Source: Sphaerochaetaceae bacterium (GTDB lineage: Bacteria; Spirochaetota; Spirochaetia; Sphaerochaetales; Sphaerochaetaceae). Taken from it: DNA of 64,000 nucleotides. The notes under the pieces were generated by a model. The model did not search any database and was not told where the DNA came from. It saw nothing but the letters and a program-made list of their open reading frames with translations. Below, piece after piece: positions 25,637 to 33,337 of the stretch. Made by a program: the position numbers and the translations under genes. Each line of letters starts with the position of its first letter. Positions within the stretch are counted from its first letter, which is position 1. The DNA lies in the NCBI GenBank assembly GCA_028532915.1, contig JAQQAI010000006.1, forward strand, positions 1-64,000. Reading direction: 5' to 3'.

Positions 25637-26796
25637 CTGTCTATCTCCTGTTTGAACAGCGAATACAGATCTTCGAGTCCGCGGGGGTAGGTGTCAAGCT
25701 CTACATTGCTGGCGAAGGCCGCGGTGGAATCCTTGTCATCGGGAGAGTATCCGTGCATGCCCGCGATCGTTCTTTCTCCCATATGGCTGGGGACGATGAG
25801 TACTCCCGGGTTCATGAGAAAGAAGAGGTCTCCGAATCGTTTATCGGGGAAATCGACACCCCATTTCTCCAAAGTAGAGTCAGAAAGAATCTGTCCTTCG
25901 TTCACGTTCTCGAGTACCTGACGGATGATCTTTTCGCTATCATCGGAGAGGAACCAGAAACGGGCCATCGTAGAATCATAGACTGCAGCATAATCAGTGC
26001 CGAATTTTAACGGGGTCTGTTCTATGAGCTTCATCAGATTGAAATCTGTGTGAACATCTGTCATTCCGTGGTCGCTGAAGATGAACAGTCTCACCTCTTT
26101 GTAGTGTTCCTGAGCTTTTGACAAAAGCTGGCGTATCTGAGTCTCATACCAGGCCATCTTCTTGTCGACTTCAGGATGATCCTTTCCGTACTGATGGAGG
26201 ATCGCATCCATTGAGGCCATATAGAGGTAGGCGAACGTGATGTTCCTGTTCTCATCGCCAAGAGCATCTTTGAGATTTCCCAGATTCTCCTCTTCGCCGG
26301 CTTTCCAGTCGGCCAAAAAGAAATCGACATTATTATCACGTGCATAATCTGTGATCGTAGGAATACCGCTGTTGATACCCCCTTTCTGATACAGATCCTT
26401 CTTCTCGGTATAATCGAACATGTGAAGGAGCTTGAACGGCATGTTGTAGATATTGAAATAGCCTGTGTAATCGAGTCTTCGTCTGATGATCCTGCCGGCG
26501 ATGTTGCGAACTCTGTTTCTGCTTGAAAGGGCTTTCGGAACCAGCCTCATCATCTGGATGAACGGAGAACCTTTGAAGGGAGAGTGTTCAGGGTCATAGG
26601 CGTAGAATGAAAAATGACCGTGGTCTCTCGGAAGAGCACCGGTCAGAATGGTGGGGTCACAGGTGGCACTGTAACCGAAGATAGTTCTCAGATCCTGTTT
26701 GTGGATCAGTTCATCATCCAGAAAAGAATGAGACTGAAGGATCTCCCATCCGAGAGCGTCGATGAATATCGAAAGACTGACCGATTCTTTTTTCAA
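25624..26796 (-). CDS. Type I phosphodiesterase / alkaline-phosphatase superfamily protein
   Basis: A 390-residue cytoplasmic-looking enzyme, TTG start with AGAGG 6 nt upstream. The zinc sites of the superfamily are readable: SIFIDALGWE (Asp), SATCDPTILTGALP (Thr nucleophile), ASMDAILHQYG (Asp and His), FIFSDHGMTDV (Asp-His) and GMHGYSP (His). It fits PF01663-type nucleotide pyrophosphatase/phosphodiesterases. In this operon, next to a GT2 and a nucleotidyltransferase-fold protein, it may add or remove a phospho-substituent, or act on a nucleotide-sugar. The substrate is not deducible. Confidence 0.82.
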   Translation of the reverse strand: MKKESVSLSIFIDALGWEILQSHSFLDDELIHKQDLRTIFGYSATCDPTILTGALPRDHGHFSFYAYDPEHSPFKGSPFIQMMRLVPKALSSRNRVRNIAGRIIRRRLDYTGYFNIYNMPFKLLHMFDYTEKKDLYQKGGINSGIPTITDYARDNNVDFFLADWKAGEEENLGNLKDALGDENRNITFAYLYMASMDAILHQYGKDHPEVDKKMAWYETQIRQLLSKAQEHYKEVRLFIFSDHGMTDVHTDFNLMKLIEQTPLKFGTDYAAVYDSTMARFWFLSDDSEKIIRQVLENVNEGQILSDSTLEKWGVDFPDKRFGDLFFLMNPGVLIVPSHMGERTIAGMHGYSPDDKDSTAAFASNVELDTYPRGLEDLYSLFKQEIDRCMR

Positions 26797-26831
26797 AGTT
26801 CACCTCTTTTGGTTATACTGTCCGGACGGAC

Positions 26832-27164
26832 TTATTTGCCGAAGGCTGCCAGAGCCTCTTCCTGCGAGTTGAAGACCTCTATCACCTGATGAAGTCTTAC
26901 CAGTTCGAACAGGACTCTTACAGGTTTCGTGATGTTACAGATCTTGAGGTCTCCGTTCTTCTTGCTCAAGATCTTGAGGCAGGAGAGAAAAACCCCGAGA
27001 CCGCTGCTGTCGATGAAGGTGATTCTGTTCAGATCGAGCAGAATGTTCGTTTCGTTCTCGATTTCCTTCTCCAACGCGGCTTTGAATTCTTTAGCGTTCG
27101 CGGCAGTGAGAGTTGTCGATTCCACCTCGATGACTGTTGCTTCATTCTTTTTTGTTATAATCAT
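26832..27164 (-). CDS. STAS-domain anti-sigma-factor antagonist
   Basis: A 110-residue SpoIIAA/RsbV-like protein. ATG 27164 is preceded by AGGAGG; upstream extension adds non-family residues. The phosphorylation motif is ITFIDSSGLGVFLS, with Ser near residue 55. In partner switching such a protein is phosphorylated by an RsbW-type kinase and dephosphorylated by a SpoIIE-type phosphatase; both activities are encoded on one protein at 30757-33321. It lies 35 nt upstream of the phosphodiesterase-family gene on the same strand, so it may be expressed with polysaccharide genes. Confidence 0.92.
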   Translation of the reverse strand: MIITKKNEATVIEVESTTLTAANAKEFKAALEKEIENETNILLDLNRITFIDSSGLGVFLSCLKILSKKNGDLKICNITKPVRVLFELVRLHQVIEVFNSQEEALAAFGK

Positions 27165-27274
27165 CTTTCCTCCTAGAACAAAGGTTATAATTTTTAACAA
27201 CCTGATTTATCATAAACTAAAAACTATTAAAAATATAGCTTGATTAACCGATTTTGTGAATATTGAGGCGATGT

Positions 27275-27289
27275 GCTGATTGCATCAGC
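27275..27289 (+). other. Small hairpin in GH9 leader
   Basis: GCTGAT and ATCAGC form a perfect 6-bp stem with a TGC loop about 40 nt before the GH9 start. It may stabilise the mRNA or block initiation upstream; no regulator is implied. Confidence 0.3.
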
Positions 27290-27327
27290 TGATATTCACC
27301 GTTACGATGGATGAAAGGAGACGACCA

Positions 27328-29535
27328 ATGAGATCCGTAACAAAGAATATCTTTCTGCTAAGCTTTCTGATCATTCTCGGAGGAAGCGGGTGTACTTCGC
27401 AGGGAAATCGGGAAGCAAAGCTCTCGATTTCGACGGCAGCTCCCCACATCCTCATCGTCTCTTTCGATGATGATTTCGGAACAATTGAATTCAGAGATGA
27501 TCCGCTGAGTACTACCACGTCCCAGTGGAGAGTGAACGGTAAGGCCCCGAAAGAAGTATATCACCGAAGCCGGAGTATCGATGAGAAACCGAAGGATTCA
27601 AAAGGGAACTATCCCGTGTCGAGAGGGTACTGGATCTACCTCGTGCTGGATGAAGATCTGGTCGAGGGGAAATCTTATACCATTGAAAGTCCCTTCGGCC
27701 GGGTCAGCTTCATCTTTGACCCGAAGCAGATACTCTGTGAATCCATCAAGGTCAATCAGGTGAGCTATCTGCCATCTTCTTCAGTCCGCTATGCGAATAT
27801 AGGAATCTACATGGGCGATGGAGGATCATACAAATTTGATTCACTGCCGTCCTACCAGGTCCTTGATCTTTCTGACGGTTCTTCAATCTATTCTGCTGTT
27901 GCCGAATACCGGGGAGATGATACGTCAGTCTCCTCAAATCTGGTAAGTTCGGGAGAACATGTCTATCGACTCGATCTGAGTCAGATACCTGAAGGCGGTC
28001 CCTATGCCGTCTATCTTGAAGGAGCCGGAGTCTCCGTTCCCTTTTATATCTCTGACGAGAAAGTTGGAGAGATCGCATCCACCTATGCCCGTTTTCTCTA
28101 TCATCAAAGATGCGGTATGGCACTTGAACAGCCGTATACCGAATTTGAGCGAGAAGCGTGCCATACTCAGGTTGCCGACACGCGAAAAGAGTGGAGTGCG
28201 AACGGATTCATCGAAGCGAGCGGATTTGAACCTGTGATTCATGTGATCGGAGGGTATCATGATGCTGGAGATTTCGACAGGCGTCCTTATCATGCTGTCA
28301 TTCCGATACTCATGCTGAGTTACTTTGAAGCCTTTCCTTCCCATTTTATAGACGGTCAGTACAATATAGCCGAATCGGGCAATACTCTCCCCGATTTCCT
28401 CGATGAAGCTCTGTGGGGGATGCTCTTATGGGAGAATCTGCAGATTCTCGATCCTTCAGATAGTGAATACGGTGCGATCAGGGCGGGGACGGAGACCTCC
28501 CGGCATCCCGAATACGGAAAGACCGGTTCGGCTGATGATCCTCTGATCTACGGTACCTGGGAGGCCACAGGTGAGATCACCGCATTCGGAGCCGGTATGA
28601 TGGCTCATGCGGCAAGAATCCTCTCTTCTTTCGACGGATTCGAGCAGAGAGCAGAAAAGCTGTATCAGAAGGCACTTCTGGCTTATGATGCACTTGATCT
28701 TTTCTATGATGATGTTTCTCAGGAACCAGACAGTGCGATCCTCTATGCATCGCTGCAGATCGCTCTCTCAGCTCCGGTTTTCGAACCGGATAATACTGTC
28801 CTCAAAGAGAAGTTTGAAGAGCTCTTCATCAGTAGTGCGCGGTCTCTTCTCGTGGAAGACGGCTACTGGCCGCAGCAGTACAGACCGGGGAATATCACGG
28901 CGAAGATACAGACGGCCCATTTTATCAGCTTCCTTCTGATGGAAGAGAGTTTCGATGATGAGCTGCAGGAGCAGATACAGAATCTGATTTTCACAAAAGC
29001 GGAGGAAGGGGGCTACATGGGTTTCGATCTTTCGATTCCGTACTATCCCCAGGGGGCGACAAAAGCCTACGGCTGGGGAGCTGCCACAGCCCAGGGCCGC
29101 TATGGTGATGTGATCGCTTTCGCCTATCGTCTTGCAGAAGATGAAAGCGAAAAGGACCGCTATCTCTCCATTCTCTCACAGCTCGGCGATTACGCTCTGG
29201 GACTGAATCCTCTCGGCCAGTCATACGTTACAGGTTTGGGGAGTGTTCAGGTTAACAGTCCGCTTCATCTCGATTCATATGTTGCAAAAGAGGAAGGTTT
29301 GGGAAATATCGCAGGACTGCTCATCTACGGACCGACATCTGAGCGCAGCGGAGCCGAATACCAGAGGGTGATCTCCGACACCCTCTATCCCGAGTGGGAG
29401 CAGCTGCCGCTTCAGCGGCGTTGGGCAGACGGATGGTCGCTTGTGAACAACAATGAATTTACCGTTTGGGAAACGAGTGTTTGGAACCTGTGTCTCTACG
29501 GCGTTCTTTATGATGCAGGATCTGTTGTGCGGTAA
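27328..29535 (+). CDS. GH9 family glycoside hydrolase (endoglucanase-like) lipoprotein
   Basis: A 735-residue lipoprotein; ATG 27328 follows AAAGGAG, and the signal peptide ends at ILGGSGC. Residues about 140-250 form the Ig-like domain (CelD_N type) that precedes many GH9 catalytic domains (SIKVNQVSYLPSSSVRYANI). The catalytic (alpha/alpha)6 domain starts near residue 255: GGYHDAGDFDRRPYH carries the DAGD base, NPLGQSYVTGLG the conserved NxxxxSYVTG, and LVNNNEFTVWET the general-acid Glu. GH9 enzymes cut beta-1,4-glucans and related polymers. In an export locus it probably trims or releases the locus's own polysaccharide at the cell surface. Confidence 0.9.
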   Translation: MRSVTKNIFLLSFLIILGGSGCTSQGNREAKLSISTAAPHILIVSFDDDFGTIEFRDDPLSTTTSQWRVNGKAPKEVYHRSRSIDEKPKDSKGNYPVSRGYWIYLVLDEDLVEGKSYTIESPFGRVSFIFDPKQILCESIKVNQVSYLPSSSVRYANIGIYMGDGGSYKFDSLPSYQVLDLSDGSSIYSAVAEYRGDDTSVSSNLVSSGEHVYRLDLSQIPEGGPYAVYLEGAGVSVPFYISDEKVGEIASTYARFLYHQRCGMALEQPYTEFEREACHTQVADTRKEWSANGFIEASGFEPVIHVIGGYHDAGDFDRRPYHAVIPILMLSYFEAFPSHFIDGQYNIAESGNTLPDFLDEALWGMLLWENLQILDPSDSEYGAIRAGTETSRHPEYGKTGSADDPLIYGTWEATGEITAFGAGMMAHAARILSSFDGFEQRAEKLYQKALLAYDALDLFYDDVSQEPDSAILYASLQIALSAPVFEPDNTVLKEKFEELFISSARSLLVEDGYWPQQYRPGNITAKIQTAHFISFLLMEESFDDELQEQIQNLIFTKAEEGGYMGFDLSIPYYPQGATKAYGWGAATAQGRYGDVIAFAYRLAEDESEKDRYLSILSQLGDYALGLNPLGQSYVTGLGSVQVNSPLHLDSYVAKEEGLGNIAGLLIYGPTSERSGAEYQRVISDTLYPEWEQLPLQRRWADGWSLVNNNEFTVWETSVWNLCLYGVLYDAGSVVR

Positions 29536-29546
29536 TTGTATATTGC

Positions 29547-29575
29547 TTGGCAATCGGGTTCACATGCCTTATAGT
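29547..29575 (+). promoter_or_regulatory. Sigma-70-type promoter, leaderless geometry
   Basis: TTGGCA (29547-29552), 17-nt spacer, TATAGT (29570-29575). The ATG of the following GT4 gene is 6 nt after the -10, and no Shine-Dalgarno is present. The promoter starts right after the GH9 stop. Confidence 0.65.
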
Positions 29576-29581
29576 GTCAAC

Positions 29582-30763
29582 ATGAAGATTCTAATTATTT
29601 CAAACCTCTATCCTCCTCACGTTCTCGGCGGATACGAGATTCTCTGTGCCCAGGTCGTCGACAATCTCAAAGCCCGCGGTCATCAGGTTCATGTCCTTAC
29701 CAGCGATCACGGCGGCGGCAAAAGTGATCAGGATGTGACAAGGACACTGAAGGTGTATCAGGATTTTGACAAGAGCGCCTCATTTATGAGATCAGCCAGG
29801 ATAAAGACGGCAATTCATAATAAAAAGGAGACATTGAAAATACTCGAGAATAACTCTTTTGACGTCGTCTTCATCTGGAGTCTTCTGCGTCTTACTCCGG
29901 CAAGTGCCCATGTCGTACAGAAGGAGTGCATCCCTGCCGTATACACGTTCAACGATGAAAATATAACGAGCTTCAATTATCATCCGTTCTCTTTTTCTTT
30001 GAAGACGGCAGCCCACTCTCTTTTAGACCGCCTGTTTCCCCTTACTACCGTCAGAAAGCTCGATTTTTCCCGAACTACTTGTATCAGCCGTATTTTAAAG
30101 AATAATCTTCTGGAAAAACACCTTCCGATCAATGAGAGCAAGGTCATCTATCAGGGAATTCCGATTGAGAAGTTCCCGCTTAAAAAAGGGCCTGTGGTCC
30201 TCGGACAGCCTGCGAAGATTCTCTATGTCGGACAGCTTCACCCCTATAAGGGTGTTCACACGATCATTGAAGCTCTCAAGATTCTTGAGAAAAAAGATGG
30301 GATCAAACCTTGTTCTTTGACGATAGTAGGAAAAGGTCCGAAAGAGTATACGCAAAGATTGGAAAAGATGGCCGCCGAAGCCTCTTGTGAAATCAGACTG
30401 GCAGGTCCTGTGCCGCATGATGAACTGCCTTCGCTGTACCGCGGTATGGATATCTTCATCTTCCCCTCGATATGGGAAGAGCCCTTCGGACTGACCCATC
30501 TTGAAGCGATGGCAAGCGGCCTGCCGGTCATCAGCACTGCAAACGGGGGACAAGGGGAGTTTTTGGTGGAAGGCGAGAACGCTCTCACTTTCACTCCCGA
30601 TGATCCGGAAAATCTGTGCAGGCAGCTTGAAAGGCTGCTTACCGATTCCTCTCTATATACAAAACTGGCTGTAAACGGAAGGAAGACTGTGGAGGAGCAT
30701 TTCTATTTCGACCGGTACGTCGATGAACTCGAGGAACTCCTTCTGTCAGCGGTATCTCACTGA
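29582..30763 (+). CDS. Glycosyltransferase family 4
   Basis: A 393-residue GT-B enzyme. MKILIISNLYPPHVLGGYE at the N-terminus is the family start; ATG 29564 would add six residues. Donor-site motifs: ILYVGQLHPYKGVHTIIEAL, VGKGPKE and FPSIWEEPFGLTHLEAMASG (E-x7-E). It is transcribed from its own promoter and convergent with the SpoIIE-type gene (7-nt overlap at the stops). It probably contributes one linkage of the repeat unit. Confidence 0.87.
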   Translation: MKILIISNLYPPHVLGGYEILCAQVVDNLKARGHQVHVLTSDHGGGKSDQDVTRTLKVYQDFDKSASFMRSARIKTAIHNKKETLKILENNSFDVVFIWSLLRLTPASAHVVQKECIPAVYTFNDENITSFNYHPFSFSLKTAAHSLLDRLFPLTTVRKLDFSRTTCISRILKNNLLEKHLPINESKVIYQGIPIEKFPLKKGPVVLGQPAKILYVGQLHPYKGVHTIIEALKILEKKDGIKPCSLTIVGKGPKEYTQRLEKMAAEASCEIRLAGPVPHDELPSLYRGMDIFIFPSIWEEPFGLTHLEAMASGLPVISTANGGQGEFLVEGENALTFTPDDPENLCRQLERLLTDSSLYTKLAVNGRKTVEEHFYFDRYVDELEELLLSAVSH

Positions 30764-33321
30764 TCTGAATCCAGAGTAAGTATTGTCTCATTGATCTTAT
30801 GGATTCTTCTGCGGGAGAAGAAACTTGTCATCGCATAGATGATCTGCAATCCCCGTCCCCTATCATCGGTATTCTCGTTCAGTTCGTCGAAGAAATGATC
30901 CATCTGAGGTTCTTTCTCGGGGGGGTCCCACTCGACCGCGCTGTCACGTATGATGACATTAACCTGTTTGCCGTATCTGATTTCCAATGCGATCTTTTCT
31001 GAATCATTCTTCGGAAGTCCGTGTTCAACGATGTTGTTGAGAAATTCCGTGGCTACAAGACGTGTTTTGAATCCCAATTCATCTGACCCTCCCTGAGAGG
31101 TGATGAACGATTCCACATCCAGGCCGATCTGATCCACCTCGGCAAGCTGCGAATAGATCTCTTTATAGAAACATGAGCACATATTCCTTGAGGGAACAGA
31201 CTGCAGGGCAATGAACGAGAAATCGTCATTACGGTTCGTATACCCGTTCTGATCGATCACATCGTAACAGAGGTGAGGGAGCATCAGACAATCATCGACA
31301 TCGATCGATTTTGTAAGGAGATTCAGCAGCTTTTTCTGTCCGAGCTCTTCTCCTTTATCGTTGAAACACTCGAACACTCCATCGGTTAGAAGACAGATTG
31401 CATCGTCGTTGGAAAAGTGTGTTTCGATCATATCCTTTTCTTCGTAGACGAAATCTTCCACCCATCCGATCGGTATAGACCCTGCAGAGTCAAGCAATTT
31501 AGTCTTTTTTGTTGAAAGGTTGTAGAGGAAAAGAGGGGGATGTCCGGCATTGAAATTCTTCAAAGTCATCGTCTCGAAATCGACCAGACAGTAATTCATC
31601 GTCATATAATTGTCGTTGAAAAGCCGCTTGCTCAATGTCGCATTGATCTGTGTGAGAATTTCCGCGGGAGATTCAGGAACCTGCTCACTTCTGATGAACA
31701 TATTAATGATCGATTTTACTGCAGTCATTGTCAATGCCGCCTGGATCCCGTGTCCCGAGATATCTGCAACATAGAGGATATAGCGGGTGTCGGAAATCCT
31801 GACACAATCGAAAAGATCTCCTCCTATAGTCGACCATGGCGTATAGTTTGCCGAAAAAAGAATCCTGTCATCGACCTGCAACCACGACGGCAGCATATAG
31901 GTCTGAATGGACTGGGCGATCTTCAGATCTTCCATAATCCCTGTATATACGGTACTCAGTTCATCTGCTGCCAGCTTTCGTTCAATACTGTCGCTAATCG
32001 ATATGGCATAGAGTTTTAGAAGGTCACACTCGACAGACGACCACACATATTCTGTGACGCAGTTACTTAAAACAAGAAAGCCCCAGAATCTGTGTTTTGC
32101 AAATACAGGAAGAACGAGTATTGCTTTGATACGTTTCTCTTCCAGATGAGCTCTTAAGGGACCTTTTTCCATCCGGGATGTGATGACCTGAAACAGTTCA
32201 TTTCTTTTCAAGATATCAAGGATAAGGGTCGTTTCCACGGAAGGAAGCTTGAACGTATCTTCTGATTCCCGGAAACTTTCATCGTCATCATCCTCACCTT
32301 TCGTCTGTCTGACGACTTTCACAATAGTGCCGTCGGTATCGTAGATGTTCTTGAAGTAATTGATTCTGTCAATTCCTGTCGCTTCCTGCACGAAGAGGTT
32401 GAGCGACTTGGGAAGAGAGATCGAAAAATCGGGTGATTTGATCAGTTCCTGAGTTGCCAGCGTGATGGCATTGGACAGATGGTCGCGGAGCTGAAGGTCT
32501 TTTTCCAGCTTGACCCGCTGGGTGATATCGATCGCTATTCCCCGAAAGCCGGTGAATGCACTTCCGTTTCGGATGGGAGAGAGAGTGAGGTTGACCATGA
32601 AGGTCTGATCACGGCTGTTTTTCATCCAGAAATCGCCGCTGGTCATAGTCTCACCCATCTCGCAGTTATGGAGGAGCTCGAGGACATTATTTTTTGATGA
32701 CTCGGGAAAGAAATCAAAGATAGATTTCGGTCTGAACTCATCGGAATCGATCTGCTTGAATATCTCCTGAGTTCTCTTGTTGACGTACGTTACCTGGTAG
32801 GAAGTGTCGAGTTCTATGATGAGTCCGGGAAGCATGTTTGCCATGTCCATGAACTGCTTGCTGCTTTTTTTCAGTTCAGTGTTCTGCAGACAGGCTTTGC
32901 ATGCAGTTCCAAGTTTATGGTTTATCGGCCGAAGTGCGCCCAGAAGAGGGGTGTCAATCCTCCCGTTGCTTTTGAACAGAACAAGAAGTCCGATATCCGA
33001 GATGCTCATCACATAGTAAATCCCTTCCTCTTCATCAATTTCATGAGTGATGATATCGTCGGAGAAATCATGGTGCAGCAGTCTGTTCCGCAATGCTTTG
33101 AACGAAGGTTGTGCTTCAATATTTCTGGGGATGGAGAATGCATTGGAGAGGGCGAACGTAGACGAGTCTGTTCTATCTACCAGAAGAACGGCCCCCATCG
33201 AGCATTCGAGTTCTCCGATATACAGAGCGAGTGACCTGCCCAGCATCTTTTTCAGATCAAGCGATTCACCGATCGGGAGGAGGATCTTGTAACAAATCTG
33301 GTCGATGTTCTGGTTGTTCAT
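30757..33321 (-). CDS. GAF/PAS/GAF-SpoIIE phosphatase-RsbW-like kinase switch protein
   Basis: An 854-residue soluble regulator. An N-terminal GAF-like region is followed by PAS (about 160-270: MANMLPGLIIELDTSYQVTY) and a second GAF-like region (about 290-450). The PP2C/SpoIIE phosphatase (about 470-690) has GGDLFD, VADISGHGIQAAL, CLLTDGVFE and NDDFSFIAL. The C-terminal GHKL kinase of RsbW type (about 715-854) has ATEFLNNIVEHGL (N box), IIRDSAVEWDPPE and DRGRGLQII. The substrate should be a STAS protein such as that at 26832-27164. ATG 33321 has GGAGA 9 nt upstream. It is the last gene of the wzy-wzx-wzc operon. Confidence 0.9.
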   Translation of the reverse strand: MNNQNIDQICYKILLPIGESLDLKKMLGRSLALYIGELECSMGAVLLVDRTDSSTFALSNAFSIPRNIEAQPSFKALRNRLLHHDFSDDIITHEIDEEEGIYYVMSISDIGLLVLFKSNGRIDTPLLGALRPINHKLGTACKACLQNTELKKSSKQFMDMANMLPGLIIELDTSYQVTYVNKRTQEIFKQIDSDEFRPKSIFDFFPESSKNNVLELLHNCEMGETMTSGDFWMKNSRDQTFMVNLTLSPIRNGSAFTGFRGIAIDITQRVKLEKDLQLRDHLSNAITLATQELIKSPDFSISLPKSLNLFVQEATGIDRINYFKNIYDTDGTIVKVVRQTKGEDDDDESFRESEDTFKLPSVETTLILDILKRNELFQVITSRMEKGPLRAHLEEKRIKAILVLPVFAKHRFWGFLVLSNCVTEYVWSSVECDLLKLYAISISDSIERKLAADELSTVYTGIMEDLKIAQSIQTYMLPSWLQVDDRILFSANYTPWSTIGGDLFDCVRISDTRYILYVADISGHGIQAALTMTAVKSIINMFIRSEQVPESPAEILTQINATLSKRLFNDNYMTMNYCLVDFETMTLKNFNAGHPPLFLYNLSTKKTKLLDSAGSIPIGWVEDFVYEEKDMIETHFSNDDAICLLTDGVFECFNDKGEELGQKKLLNLLTKSIDVDDCLMLPHLCYDVIDQNGYTNRNDDFSFIALQSVPSRNMCSCFYKEIYSQLAEVDQIGLDVESFITSQGGSDELGFKTRLVATEFLNNIVEHGLPKNDSEKIALEIRYGKQVNVIIRDSAVEWDPPEKEPQMDHFFDELNENTDDRGRGLQIIYAMTSFFSRRRIHKINETILTLDSDQ

Positions 33322-33337
33322 GTTCTGCGTTCTCCAT

